NCBI GenBank assembly: GCA_964494205.1
Contig: CAZBRD010000030.1
Coordinates: 1 to 32,227, forward strand
DNA: 32,227 nt
Direction: 5' to 3'
DNA from: JBBTCX01 sp964494205
GTDB lineage: Bacteria > Planctomycetota > Phycisphaerae > UBA1845
The number at the start of each line of letters is the position of its first letter. Position 1 is the stretch's first letter. A program made the position numbers and the translations under genes. Under the pieces are notes generated by a model. The model searched no databases. It saw nothing but the letters and a program-made list of their open reading frames with translations, and was not told where the DNA came from. Shown here piece by piece: positions 1-8,696 of the stretch.

Positions 1-55
1 TTAACTCAACGGTGATGTCGTCTATGTAAGCGTAAGCCGGTGAATCGTACATGAC
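1..55. repeat. Terminal overlap showing the contig is circular (left copy)
   Basis: These 55 bases are identical to 32173-32227. An exact overlap of this length at the two ends is the usual mark of a de Bruijn graph assembly of a circle. A minus-strand gene continues in frame across the join, which supports true circularity over a chance terminal repeat. The second copy should be removed, leaving 32,172 unique bases. Confidence 0.93.
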
Positions 56-778
56 GGTGAAGCGATCGACGTTGTTGAACATGTTTGGATTCAAAAAGCC
101 GATAGGCGGGTCAGCGGCCACGATACGCTCTCCAAACGCGATCGTGCCGTAGCGAATCATGTCCCATTCGTCCTTCATGTTGGGAATCCAGTCGCTGGGG
201 CAACCGCCTACAGTAACAAACTGAATGTTGGGGAATGCTGTTGGTGGTAGATTGGCGGTGAACTCTATGAAAATGTCTCCATCGACAGAAACTGAATATG
301 TCGTGCCATTAAGGCTCGCAAATCGATACGTGTGAAATTCTTGTAACGACAATCCTAAGACGAAGTTACCACCTTCACCAGATATTCCAGCGTCGCCATA
401 CATGTCTAGTAATTCAGAAATCGCACCATAACGAACAAGAAAATGGGCGTCGCACGATGTAAAGTTTGGTCCAATGGGGTGGTTCGAGCGAAAATTCCAC
501 TCGACCCACAGAGTACGAGGCGGTGAAACTGGCGGCTCTGCAATTCGATGGCCATAAACCACAAGATCACCCGGAAACGGATAAAACAAAACGAAGTGTC
601 CGTCTTCAATATACTCTTCGCACGGAGTCCCGCAGGGATTAGAGAAAGGCCAACCGTTCGAGGCTTCCGGCAATTCATTGCCCTCGTAATTGAACAAGAG
701 TCCGTCGGCTAAGGTTTTCGTTGTCGCTAGCAGCGTGAAGATGGCGACGAGGTTGCAGTAGTACTTAACGAGAATCAC
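1..778 (-). CDS. Secreted dockerin-like protein, N-terminal part (continues at 32172)
   Basis: This is the 5' part of a gene that crosses the circle junction and ends at 31805, about 381 residues in all. It starts with a signal peptide (MILVKYYCNLVAIFTLLATT...). A beta-rich region follows that resembles LamG/concanavalin-like secreted domains, with a late segment reading YIDDITVEL. The GTG at 778 was chosen because a TATAAT box lies 6 bases upstream, which would give a leaderless transcript; an in-frame ATG at 793 is the alternative and lacks a clear ribosome site. No enzyme motif is visible. The protein is probably exported and surface-bound. It is divergent from the large secreted protein at 899. 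Confidence 0.8.
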   Translation of the reverse strand, partial: MILVKYYCNLVAIFTLLATTKTLADGLLFNYEGNELPEASNGWPFSNPCGTPCEEYIEDGHFVLFYPFPGDLVVYGHRIAEPPVSPPRTLWVEWNFRSNHPIGPNFTSCDAHFLVRYGAISELLDMYGDAGISGEGGNFVLGLSLQEFHTYRFASLNGTTYSVSVDGDIFIEFTANLPPTAFPNIQFVTVGGCPSDWIPNMKDEWDMIRYGTIAFGERIVAADPPIGFLNPNMFNNVDRFTVMYDSPAYAYIDDITVEL

Positions 779-784
779 ATGTTC

Positions 785-813
785 ATTATACATCGTGCGC
801 CGATCGGCAACAA
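785..813 (-). promoter_or_regulatory. Predicted sigma70-type promoter for the junction-spanning gene
   Basis: Read on the minus strand there is TTGTTG (813-808), a 17-base spacer and a perfect TATAAT (790-785). Only 6 bases separate the -10 box from the GTG at 778, so transcription would begin at or beside the start codon. Confidence 0.5.
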
Positions 814-819
814 AACTAA

Positions 820-847
820 TTGACAATCACTACAAGAACCATTAATT
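820..847 (+). promoter_or_regulatory. Predicted promoter for the large secreted protein
   Basis: A perfect TTGACA (820-825) is followed after 16 bases by TTAATT (842-847). The start codon at 899 lies about 45 bases beyond the expected transcription start, with a ribosome site AGGAGAA at 887-893. The promoter is back to back with that of the minus-strand secreted gene. Confidence 0.45.
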
Positions 848-898
848 CCCGCCTCTGGATTACGTTTCCGTTTCCGAAATCAAATCAGGAGAAGCCAA

Positions 899-3800
899 AT
901 GAACAATGCCTTTGCACGGTTTATCGGTCTAGTAGCTACGGCGGTTTTGTCGGCCTGTGTCCATGCGGGTATTCCTAACACCCAGACGCAATCGTTCTTG
1001 GATGCAACAGGCGCCAAAGCCATGTTCAACGAGCATGACAGGATCATTGCTCTGTACGCCGTACCGATGGACACAAACCCTCCGCCGTCGCCACAGCCGA
1101 CAAGTTCCGCGGAGTTCGATGCAATCGTTGACGATTTCGTTGACGACTTTGTGGACGAGAACGCGGATGCCTTCGGCGTGCCGGGTGTCCAGCTTACCCC
1201 GATGGATAACACGATCAACATTCGCGGTGGGAAATTTCGAGTTCGTAAATATGCGCAGGTAAAAACCGTCGGCACGGAGACGCTGACGGTGCATGGCTCA
1301 GTGGTTACTATTCCTGCCCTTATTATGCCCGATCAGGAGCAGCGCATCGGATACGTCGGTATTCAACTGGTGCCTTTGCCGGAGTATTTCCCTGTGCAGA
1401 CGGTGGACGAAGGCGATGCCGAGGAAATCGTGGAGAGCCTCCCAGAATATTCTCAATTGGCGTTCGACGCGCCGGTAAAGGTTATCTATGAGGATTCCTC
1501 GCAAGTTGTTCACCGTGCATGGCGCTTCATGGGGTCAAGCTCCGAAGAAAGTTACTTGTTCTTCGTCGACGTGGCCGATGGAGAATTGGTTCATGTAACC
1601 AGTCTCACATCTCATGCGACTGTTTCCGGTACCGTCAAGGGTTACGCGACAAATCTAGAGCAGATTAATCCGGAGGATCATCGAGCCGACGGCCCGGATA
1701 ACCAACCAGTGTTCGGCCCCATTCCGGATGTGTACGTAAGTCTTTATCGCGATGCAGTAGATGGATGTCCCTCATCGGACGGCACCTTGGTTGAAACGCT
1801 ACCGACCGATGTTGATGGCGCGTTTGAGTTTCTTAATGTATCAGATCAATGGACTGGCCTTCGACTCCGAACGGAGTTGGTGGGTGATTGGGTACGAGTC
1901 TTAGATTTTCTTCCTTCGCGGACACTACTTCATTGCGTTGATGACGTAGAGAACGCCCCAACAGCAATTCCGCTGGAGCTAAATTCACTACCACAAGACA
2001 CGGACTGGGACTATCCGGAAGATCAGTACGGAACGGCACAAGTTAATGCATTCTTGGTCGGTACGGCCTCCCATGATTTTATTAAGAAGATTCAACCGGC
2101 ATTTACCGGTGTGGATACTCAAGCCATATTCTACGTCAATCAGATTGGTTGCGGAGATGGTAATGCCGCGAACCCGTTTTTCCTTCCGCCGTCGGCGACG
2201 TTTTCGTCTGCGAACTATGGAGGTGAGTTCATTAACTGCCGTAACGGCGCATTAACGACGGTTATTTCGCATGAATATATGCACATAATTCAGGGCCGAA
2301 TCTTTGGCGTTACGGCATACCCCGATGAAAGATTTAGGGAAGGGACTTCAGATGCGTTCGCAAGCTTCCTCTGGAAAACTCCTTACTTTGGTCAGGACGT
2401 ATATGGCGATGGTATGTTCATTCGACGGCTAGACACACCAAATGTCCAGGCAGATTGCGAGCCCGTCACTGAACCGGAATCCGAGTGGGAAGACTGTCCT
2501 TGCCATGACAATGATGATGCCCTTTGCCACGCAGGCCCACCCCATTGTTGCGGATTGGCTCTGGCTGGGTCCTTATGGGACATGCGCGAGGCGATGATCG
2601 TGTTTGATCCGACTGAGGGTGAGGACAAGGCCAACGAACGGTTCGCGGATTTCATGTTTGTCACCGACGGTTCGTGGGATAATTCGTATCTGCTGGATGT
2701 GTTGGTAGTTGACGACAACGATGGCGATCTAACTAACGGAACTCCGCACTCGAATTTGATTATCGATGCGTTCAATGATCACGGATTCAATGTCGAACTC
2801 TGCGTGGCATGCCCGGATGATGTCAAAGTTGAGTGGGTAGGCCCTACGACGCAACTGGAACCGATAGCCGGTATTGATTACACGGTTAGCTATCAATCCG
2901 ATCCACCTTATGTCATCCTGCATACAACTCAAGTTGAGGACGATAATGAAGTTACGTTATGGCGCGTGGGTCGCCTCCGTCACCCCGAAACGAACGCAAT
3001 TCAAAGCTTGGGAACTATAACAGCCGTTTGGAATGAACCGGGATTCAATGTCGAAATCGAGGTTGGAACGATTGCGAGTGCACCTTTAAGTGATGTTACT
3101 ATCTGCGATATTCCTGCGCAAAGCGAAAGCAACTGGACCAGTCTCGTGTTTGACATTCGCGGTGACCTTCTAATTCGGGCGCAGGCATACGCTGCGGAAC
3201 CTCGCTGTGTTGGTGGCGAGAACGATGGTCAGCCTTGTGGACCACTCTCGGTCTGTCCGGGTGGCGCTTGCGCGCGACAGGGTGGGCGAATCAGCGGCGT
3301 AATCGATGGGAATGCGAATCAGATCAATGCCGAAGCGATCGGTCTTGGCGCGGGCGACAGCGGATCAGCGGATTTGGCCGTTCTGGGGGAACAATTGGGG
3401 ATGGTGTCGCTTTCGGCTATTCCGACTGACAAGTCCTTTCACGCAGGCGTGTTGAGGGGCTCACTTATAGTGACGGGAGGCTTTGGCGGTTCAATTGCAG
3501 TACAAAAGATTCTGGGGCCTCAGCCTGATGGCATTCTTACGGAGGGTCGCATTGTCATTGCCGGAGACTCAGACGGCTCAATCAACCTCGATGAAGTATT
3601 GGGAAGAGGATACTATGAGGCAAGCGTAGAAATTCAGGGCGACTATTCGGGAACAATGATCATCGGCAAGTTATTGCCCGGCCCTACGTTTCCGCCGGTT
3701 ATTCGATTCGGGAACTTGTCGGGTCAGATCCAAGTTAGCGGAACGACGCCCGTGGTTGGTAGTATCGAAGTAGTTGGGACGCCGCAATCAAGTGGGAACA

Positions 3801-4663
3801 TCGAGTCGGGTGGCCTTATTTGGTTTGCACCACAGGTTTCGGCCTCGGGGCAAATCACTGTTGCTGGCGAGGTGAAAACAGGCGGCAGAATTACAATCAT
3901 TGATGCGCTGGCGGGGGAGGTTGAAGTCGGAAGCATTGCGACCGGCGGTCGGCTCGAGTTGTTGAAAGGAGTCGCGAGCGGCGGGTCTGCTACAGTTGTG
4001 GGTAACTCGGCAGGCTACCTTGACCTTGGCACATCAGCAACTTTTGTGGGTAACGTTTCAGGCAACGTTGCTGTTGGCGGTGCGGTCTCAGGGTTGATTT
4101 CACACTATGGCCGAACCACTTCGACGGGCGCGATAGAGCTGGGATCGGTCGTCTCGGGAGGTAAATACACTCAAACGTTTCCAAACTCGCCCGGACCCTG
4201 GGAAGGCTCGCTAACTGTTAACGGCAACATGGCGGGATCGATAAGTCTACACACGAAGCTCCAATATGCGGACCTCGAAGTTAAAGGTTCGATGAGCGGA
4301 AAGATTGAAATCCGCGATATGTTTAGCTCGAATATCGCGTTGAACACGGTCAATAGTTGCAGTAACAGCACGAGCGGTGATTTAATCATTGGCGCCAAAC
4401 AAACTCTCTGGCAACCGGATTCAAACGGTTTTCTGAATATTGGCAATATCGATATCTGGGGTCAACTGACCTCGACCGGCGAAGTAACGTTTGTTACGTG
4501 TTTACCGGAATCGCCCGATGAGGTGGACACAATTGAGCTCTTGTGCCTGCACCGCCCTAATGCCGGAGGCTTGGTGCGGGTTTTGGACTGCAGCATACCA
4601 GGACAACCTACGTTACTTACGTGTCCATCTTCGCCTGACCCATGTTGCGGGCCGGGATGCTAG
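899..4663 (+). CDS. Large secreted protein with HExxH metallopeptidase-like core and repeat-rich C-terminus
   Basis: A 1254-residue exported protein. The N-terminus is a signal peptide; LSAC at residues 17-20 could be a lipobox, or cleavage may follow VHA at 23. Residues about 60-240 look like a propeptide of the FTP/PepSY kind. HEYMH at 458-462 followed by REGTSD (E481) matches the zinc ligands of gluzincin peptidases related to M36/fungalysin. A DGDLTNGTPHSN segment near 620 is typical of such planctomycete proteins. Residues about 790-1200 consist of many short Gly/Ser/Val-rich repeats (GSI.V.G..SG.I), suggesting a beta-solenoid. A cysteine-rich NDGQPC segment occurs near 775. A good AGGAGAA ribosome site fixes the start. 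The substrate is unknown, and activity is inferred from the motif only. Confidence 0.85.
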   Translation: MNNAFARFIGLVATAVLSACVHAGIPNTQTQSFLDATGAKAMFNEHDRIIALYAVPMDTNPPPSPQPTSSAEFDAIVDDFVDDFVDENADAFGVPGVQLTPMDNTINIRGGKFRVRKYAQVKTVGTETLTVHGSVVTIPALIMPDQEQRIGYVGIQLVPLPEYFPVQTVDEGDAEEIVESLPEYSQLAFDAPVKVIYEDSSQVVHRAWRFMGSSSEESYLFFVDVADGELVHVTSLTSHATVSGTVKGYATNLEQINPEDHRADGPDNQPVFGPIPDVYVSLYRDAVDGCPSSDGTLVETLPTDVDGAFEFLNVSDQWTGLRLRTELVGDWVRVLDFLPSRTLLHCVDDVENAPTAIPLELNSLPQDTDWDYPEDQYGTAQVNAFLVGTASHDFIKKIQPAFTGVDTQAIFYVNQIGCGDGNAANPFFLPPSATFSSANYGGEFINCRNGALTTVISHEYMHIIQGRIFGVTAYPDERFREGTSDAFASFLWKTPYFGQDVYGDGMFIRRLDTPNVQADCEPVTEPESEWEDCPCHDNDDALCHAGPPHCCGLALAGSLWDMREAMIVFDPTEGEDKANERFADFMFVTDGSWDNSYLLDVLVVDDNDGDLTNGTPHSNLIIDAFNDHGFNVELCVACPDDVKVEWVGPTTQLEPIAGIDYTVSYQSDPPYVILHTTQVEDDNEVTLWRVGRLRHPETNAIQSLGTITAVWNEPGFNVEIEVGTIASAPLSDVTICDIPAQSESNWTSLVFDIRGDLLIRAQAYAAEPRCVGGENDGQPCGPLSVCPGGACARQGGRISGVIDGNANQINAEAIGLGAGDSGSADLAVLGEQLGMVSLSAIPTDKSFHAGVLRGSLIVTGGFGGSIAVQKILGPQPDGILTEGRIVIAGDSDGSINLDEVLGRGYYEASVEIQGDYSGTMIIGKLLPGPTFPPVIRFGNLSGQIQVSGTTPVVGSIEVVGTPQSSGNIESGGLIWFAPQVSASGQITVAGEVKTGGRITIIDALAGEVEVGSIATGGRLELLKGVASGGSATVVGNSAGYLDLGTSATFVGNVSGNVAVGGAVSGLISHYGRTTSTGAIELGSVVSGGKYTQTFPNSPGPWEGSLTVNGNMAGSISLHTKLQYADLEVKGSMSGKIEIRDMFSSNIALNTVNSCSNSTSGDLIIGAKQTLWQPDSNGFLNIGNIDIWGQLTSTGEVTFVTCLPESPDEVDTIELLCLHRPNAGGLVRVLDCSIPGQPTLLTCPSSPDPCCGPGC

Positions 4664-4693
4664 GGGCGCTGTTAGCCTATTTAGCTTGATATA

Positions 4694-4852
4694 ATGGAAA
4701 GCAGATGGAGGCCGTGTAGCCAGCAAGAAGGCTGCGCGGCCCCATCAACTTTCGGTTCCCAGCCAAGCCTCTATTACCTGGACGGCTCGCAAAACACGTA
4801 TGTCGTCCATCCGCCTCAAACGGCGGAACGAGAACCCAAGGCGAATCTCTGA
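4694..4852 (+). CDS. Possible 52-residue ORF in the leader of the ATPase gene (doubtful)
   Basis: An ATG at 4694 opens 52 codons ending in TGA at 4850-4852. A TATAAT overlaps the start codon and there is no ribosome site, so a leaderless transcript from this box cannot include the ATG. The product resembles nothing I know. Its 5' part overlaps a strong hairpin (4710-4741). It may simply be untranslated leader. Confidence 0.2.
   Translation: MESRWRPCSQQEGCAAPSTFGSQPSLYYLDGSQNTYVVHPPQTAEREPKANL
4710..4741 (+). terminator. Hairpin after the large secreted protein gene
   Basis: GGCCGTGTAGCC (4710-4721) pairs with GGCTGCGCGGCC (4730-4741), giving 12 pairs including two G-U, with an 8-base loop. 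No T-run follows, so it is not a classical intrinsic terminator. It may stop, stabilise or attenuate the transcript. Confidence 0.4.
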
Positions 4853-4878
4853 ACCTAACGAGAACCCAGAGTTTCGCC
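4827..4878 (+). repeat. 12-bp direct repeats interleaved with an inverted repeat before the ATPase gene
   Basis: AACGAGAACCCA occurs at 4827-4838 and 4857-4868, exactly 30 bases apart. GGCGAATCTCTG (4840-4851) is inverted as CAGAGTTTCGCC (4867-4878) with 11 of 12 positions complementary. The arrangement ends about 28 bases before the start codon at 4907 and could be a protein-binding site or a leader structure. Confidence 0.5.
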
Positions 4879-4906
4879 TCCAGGATTCGTCGGAGTAGGG
4901 GCCTGC

Positions 4907-6199
4907 ATGGGAATCATGCAGGACAATGACGGTATGACGCGGCTCGGCACGCGCCACGCCTGGGGAGGGGAAAAACCCTTCGGTCTTTCGTGTGTCGATC
5001 GCCGGCAGCATGTCTACGTCGTCGGAAAATCCGGCACGGGCAAGACGACGCTCCTACGCAATCTGATTCTGCAAGACATTGATGCCGGCCAGGGCATAGC
5101 AGTCATCGATCCGCACGGGGATTTGGCCTTCGAGCTCCTCGACTACATTCCACCACATCGCACCGACGATGTCGTTTACTTCAATCCCGCCGATCAGGAC
5201 TATCCGATTGGGTTCAACTTGCTCCAACACATACCGACGAAGAGTCGGCACCTGGTCGCTTCGGGGATTGTGAGTGTTTTCAAAAGTTTGTGGCGTGAAA
5301 GTTGGGGGCCTCGGCTGGAATACATCCTGTACGCTTCGGTGGCCGCATTGCTCGAATGCGAGAATGTGACGCTGCTCGGCATTCAAAGAATGCTTGTCGA
5401 TGAACGCTACCGTTCATGGGTGGTCAAGCAAGTCAAAGACCCCGTGGTGCGCTCGTTCTGGCTCGAAGAATTCGCCGGCTACGATCGCAAATTCGCGAGC
5501 GAAGCGATCAGCCCCATTCTCAATAAGGTGGGGCAGCTGCTGATGGCGCCGCCGATTCGCAATATCCTGGGCCAAGTGAGGTCGAAGATTGAACCACGAT
5601 TCATGATGGATCACCGACGCATTCTCATTGCGAATTTGGCCAAGGGACGGCTGGGGGAGGATAAGGCGAATCTGTTGGGGGCGGTGCTCGTCACACAGTT
5701 TCAACTGGCGGCGATGGGTCGGGCGGATGTGCCGGAAGAAGAACGGGGGGATTTCAGTCTGGTCGTCGACGAATTTCATAATTTCCTGACGGAAAGCTTT
5801 GCTTCAATCCTGTCGGAAAGTCGCAAATACCGGCTGGCTTTGCTTCTAGCCGGACAATATATTTCGCAGGTACCGGAGACGATCAGAGACGCCGTATTCG
5901 GCAATGTCGGCACGCTTATATCATTTCGCGTTGGAGAAGCGGATGCCGTGGTGCTGGCACGAGAGTTTGGCATGTCAGGCAATGCGCGGCTATTCGCGGA
6001 GCTCGGAAACCACGAAGTGGTGGTAAAGCTGCTCAATCAGGGGCAGTACGGTGATCCATTCCTTGGGCGAACGCTGCCGCCAGAGGCGCGTGCCTACGGC
6101 CGAAGGGACAACATCATTCAACGTTCACGCGAAAAATACACCATGTCTCGTGAGGATGTTGAGGACAAAATCAGAAGGTGGCTGGAAAACGGACGTTAG
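4907..6199 (+). CDS. HerA/TraG-type ATPase (DNA-transfer coupling-like)
   Basis: A 430-residue P-loop ATPase of the family used as coupling proteins or DNA pumps in plasmid transfer (TraD/TraG, HerA, DUF87). Walker A GKSGTGKTT lies at 40-48 followed by VIDPHGDL near 66-73, Walker B SLVVDE at 284-289, and an LAGQY sensor segment at 314-318. There are no transmembrane helices, so it would act on the cytoplasmic side and needs a partner to reach the membrane. The ATG at 4907 has AGGGG 5 bases upstream; ATGs at 4916 and 4934 are alternatives. Genes on both sides encode exported proteins. A second, longer relative is at 17250-19046. Confidence 0.85.
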   Translation: MGIMQDNDGMTRLGTRHAWGGEKPFGLSCVDRRQHVYVVGKSGTGKTTLLRNLILQDIDAGQGIAVIDPHGDLAFELLDYIPPHRTDDVVYFNPADQDYPIGFNLLQHIPTKSRHLVASGIVSVFKSLWRESWGPRLEYILYASVAALLECENVTLLGIQRMLVDERYRSWVVKQVKDPVVRSFWLEEFAGYDRKFASEAISPILNKVGQLLMAPPIRNILGQVRSKIEPRFMMDHRRILIANLAKGRLGEDKANLLGAVLVTQFQLAAMGRADVPEEERGDFSLVVDEFHNFLTESFASILSESRKYRLALLLAGQYISQVPETIRDAVFGNVGTLISFRVGEADAVVLAREFGMSGNARLFAELGNHEVVVKLLNQGQYGDPFLGRTLPPEARAYGRRDNIIQRSREKYTMSREDVEDKIRRWLENGR

Positions 6200-6271
6200 C
6201 GCGACTCTGATGGTTCGCCGATTTTCGGCGGCCTTGGCAATTTCTTCCTGCGGGAGAGACAAGGAGAAATG

Positions 6272-6907
6272 ATGAAATTGGTTGGGCTCATGGTGGCGAT
6301 GGTCGTGGGAGCCACGACGGTTCACGCGGGCTTGCAGGTTCAATCCGTCGTCGTCGAAACTCAATCTGGAATGGGTTTTGGCTGGACCGTCTCCGTCCAT
6401 TCGGCGCTACTCGTCGAACAATTTCATAATGCGTTTGAGACGGAATTGGTGAATGGCGAAACGTTGCTATTGCGGTTTGTCTCAACGGCGGAGGGCCGAG
6501 TCCACGAGACTCTTTCACAGGGTGTGCTGGAACGCGAAGCTCACCCTCTTACCTCGGGGAACACCTTTTCCGCGAGTGAATTGGGCTTGAGTGCGGGGTA
6601 CACCGCTTTGCTGGATCAACCAATTTCATTTGATTGGTTTGTCGCGAATGAAGCCTTTGTCGACTTGGGCAATATCTATAGCCAAACCGCGTGGCACCTA
6701 TTTCCTCTCGAACACGCCGACTTCTTGCTCGACGATTCATCGGTGACGTTTAATGACTGGTGGGAAGGATCAGACCATCGGTTTTCGGCGACGGCGACCA
6801 TGACCGTCGAAGCGACAACCGGCTTTACCGTCGTTCCCGAGCCTACGGCCGCGTTGGCTTTTTCGGGGCTGATATTGATCGCGGCGAGCGGGCGATGGCG
6901 GCCATAG
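6272..6907 (+). CDS. PEP-CTERM sorting-domain protein
   Basis: A 211-residue exported protein. A signal peptide covers residues 1-19 (ending TTVHAG). At the C-terminus is the sorting tripartite signal: VVPEP (PEP at 189-191), a hydrophobic helix about 193-205, and a basic end RWRP. In known systems an exosortase cleaves this signal; none is encoded here, so the host chromosome would have to supply it. ATG at 6272 was preferred to 6269 because GGAG at 6263-6266 then has a 5-base gap. The body (20-188) is unrecognised. The next gene overlaps its 3' end. Confidence 0.82.
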   Translation: MKLVGLMVAMVVGATTVHAGLQVQSVVVETQSGMGFGWTVSVHSALLVEQFHNAFETELVNGETLLLRFVSTAEGRVHETLSQGVLEREAHPLTSGNTFSASELGLSAGYTALLDQPISFDWFVANEAFVDLGNIYSQTAWHLFPLEHADFLLDDSSVTFNDWWEGSDHRFSATATMTVEATTGFTVVPEPTAALAFSGLILIAASGRWRP

Positions 6908-7677
6908 CGATGACGCCGAGAAGTCAGTTTACGGACAGGCAGTCGTCGCTGTGGGCACTGGTGATCCTTTTTCTCGTGCTCTCTGTGTTGGCCGGTGTAT
7001 TGGGTGGGCCGTGCCTGCTCTCCTTGGCCGTGATCGTCGGCTGGATCGTCTGGCGGTATGCCGCAAGCCGGCCGGTGAAGATTTTCTGCACGTTTTGCGG
7101 GAAGTGCTTGTTGAGCGATACGAACTGGACATGCGGCTTCTGCTCGCATCGCAATGACTGGCGGACGTGGCATTATAGTTTTTTGAATAAGTGTGCGAAG
7201 TGCAAAATGCCGCCGGCGATTTATGCGTGCCATTACTGCGACACGCCGATTCCGTTGACGGAAAACGTCGATCTGGAGTCAGCGAAGGAGGTGTATCACT
7301 CGGCATATCATCTTACGCCACCCGAGTTGCCGGGGCCTTCGACGGTCTCGCGAAAAGACGAACGCGCGGAAGCAATTGCGGAAATCGAGTTTGAGGTTCA
7401 ACTGACCAAGCTCATGAAAGATCGGGCGGAAGCGATTCGTGAGTTGCGATTGGTAGAAGAGAAGATTCAACCGAAGCCGGTGGGGGAGAATAAGTCGAAG
7501 AGCCGGCGGGAAAGGTTGGAGGAGGAGCTCGCCCGCGAGCGCGATGAATTCTTGGCGGTGGAAGAAATCGCAAGCGCCGCGAAGAAGGGAATAGAAGCCG
7601 AGTTCGCGGACAATCCAGAGTTGTTGGAACGGCATCTCGAATTGATTGAGCGATGGCGAGAGAAGAATATGGAGTAA
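6895..7677 (+). CDS. Membrane-anchored double zinc-ribbon protein with coiled coil
   Basis: 260 residues. Two hydrophobic helices (about 20-37 and 40-55) are followed by four CxxC pairs between residues 65 and 115 (CTFC, CGFC, CAKC, CHYC), forming two zinc ribbons. The remainder, about 150-260, is rich in Glu, Lys and Arg with heptad-like patterning (EEKIQPK..., RLEEELARERDEF), so probably a cytoplasmic coiled coil. The ATG at 6895 overlaps the PEP-CTERM stop by 13 bases, suggesting coupled translation; ATG at 6910 is an alternative. Function is unknown; a membrane scaffold or sensor is possible. A terminator follows. Confidence 0.7.
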   Translation: MAAIAMTPRSQFTDRQSSLWALVILFLVLSVLAGVLGGPCLLSLAVIVGWIVWRYAASRPVKIFCTFCGKCLLSDTNWTCGFCSHRNDWRTWHYSFLNKCAKCKMPPAIYACHYCDTPIPLTENVDLESAKEVYHSAYHLTPPELPGPSTVSRKDERAEAIAEIEFEVQLTKLMKDRAEAIRELRLVEEKIQPKPVGENKSKSRRERLEEELARERDEFLAVEEIASAAKKGIEAEFADNPELLERHLELIERWREKNME

Positions 7678-7703
7678 GGGCGCGCGGGAACGCGTCGCCA
7701 AGA

Positions 7704-7739
7704 AAAAACCCCACCGGCACTTGGCGTGGTGGGGTTTTT
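7704..7739. terminator. Bidirectional intrinsic terminator
   Basis: AAAAACCCCACC (7704-7715) is the exact inverse of GGTGGGGTTTTT (7728-7739), with a 12-base loop. A-run and T-run flank the GC stem, so it works in both directions between the converging genes ending at 7677 and 7798. Confidence 0.9.
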
Positions 7740-7797
7740 CATAACCTTCCGGCGAGGTCTTGGGAAATGTGGCTTTCGCGGCGGTCGCAAGGATTCT

Positions 7798-8193
7798 TCA
7801 ATTCTCCTCGGGATCCGGCTCTTTGATTTCGCGAACGAAGTTTTTCAACGCCGCGTGGGCTTGGGCCTCGACTACGTCTTCGTGGGGCAACAAGCCGGTA
7901 AGGCGCTCCTCGAAGGCGACGAAGAGAATCCGCAACATGTACCAGCACAGTAGACGGTACAGGGCCGCCTCATGGCGGGGGAGTTTGTTGGCTAGGAACT
8001 CCACTACGTCGTGGTGGCAACGGGTGGAGGCCTGCGTTTTCTCACCCGTCTCCAACAACGCTTCGCTGTCTTCGTGACGAAAGTCGAGAAAAAGTCGTTC
8101 GATGAATTCCCTGACGTGCGCCTCGAACTTGCTCTGCAGGGGATCGGCCTCGAAGTCAAAACCGTTTTGCTTTATTGATCGGACTCTTTTCAT
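7798..8193 (-). CDS. Hypothetical protein, plasmid accessory gene
   Basis: 131 residues, starting MKRVRSIKQNGFDFEAD, mostly alpha-helical by appearance, with an acidic C-terminus. I do not recognise the family with certainty. The start at 8193 is well supported: GGAGGAC lies 7 bases upstream, and the ATG shares one base with the stop of the preceding gene (TAATG), so the two are translationally coupled. The pair sits downstream of the ArdC-like gene on the same strand, which suggests a role in plasmid establishment. A longer frame upstream has no ribosome site and is rejected. Confidence 0.7.
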   Translation of the reverse strand: MKRVRSIKQNGFDFEADPLQSKFEAHVREFIERLFLDFRHEDSEALLETGEKTQASTRCHHDVVEFLANKLPRHEAALYRLLCWYMLRILFVAFEERLTGLLPHEDVVEAQAHAALKNFVREIKEPDPEEN

Positions 8194-8462
8194 TAGTAGT
8201 CCTCCGGGAGCAAGATGGTCGTGGCCGAGCGATCTGCCTCGGTAATCACCCAAAACCTGGTGTCGTTCTCGGCTTTGTAGACCGATAGCAAACGAAATCC
8301 CTCGTTGAGTGAGAGCTCGTTTTCTTTCGCGTCGTCGGCGCAAACATCGCCCCAGTCGCCGCCGACGTGACGGCGGAGGGCATTCTGAACGTCGTCCTGC
8401 GTGATCTGCGACAATGCATTCGGTGTCGCCACGATTTGTCCAAGTGGAAACTTCGGCCCCAT
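8193..8462 (-). CDS. Small plasmid protein often mislabelled 'type I restriction subunit M'
   Basis: 89 residues with the recognisable segments RRHVGGDWGDVC, ENELSLNEGFRLLSVY and WVITEADRSATTILLPEDY. From memory this matches a small family common on proteobacterial plasmids and often annotated as a type I restriction subunit M, although it is far too short for a methylase. Its real function is unknown. AGGAAG lies about 6 bases before the ATG. The gene overlaps the next by one base. A 44-bp element shared with the ArdC-like gene lies upstream (8499-8542), implying common control. Confidence 0.75.
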   Translation of the reverse strand: MGPKFPLGQIVATPNALSQITQDDVQNALRRHVGGDWGDVCADDAKENELSLNEGFRLLSVYKAENDTRFWVITEADRSATTILLPEDY

Positions 8463-8498
8463 GTTTTCTTCCTTTCCTTAACAAGTTAAACGTCGCTA

Positions 8499-8542
8499 GA
8501 ACCGCGACGCCCTCAAAGACCTGAACTAGCCAAAGTAAAGCA
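8499..8542 (-). promoter_or_regulatory. 44-bp regulatory element, copy 1
   Basis: 38 of 44 bases match 9556-9599. The longest shared blocks are GAACCGCGAC and CTCAAAGACCT. It lies 37 bases before the start at 8462. Both copies precede small minus-strand accessory genes. It may be a promoter with operator or a conserved 5' leader; I could not place a convincing -10/-35 pair. Confidence 0.65.
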
Positions 8543-8696
8543 CAGAAATGAGATGTGCGCAAATCGTGGAGAGACGCGCGCGGGTGATGGCTGCGAAGCC
8601 GATAGGCGAACATCTTGGGTGCGGTTTGAGTTCCGAATGGTGGGCGGCAACCAAAAATAAAGCCGGTCGATGCGACCGGCCTAACAGGGAACGGAG

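Noticed and set aside
406..678. Minus-strand 90-codon frame
   Set aside because: Shadow of the junction-spanning secreted gene, which has the signal peptide and continues across the circle join.
8193..8613. N-terminal extension of the 131-residue gene
   Set aside because: The extended frame overlaps a better gene (8193-8462) entirely and has no ribosome site; the internal ATG has a perfect one.
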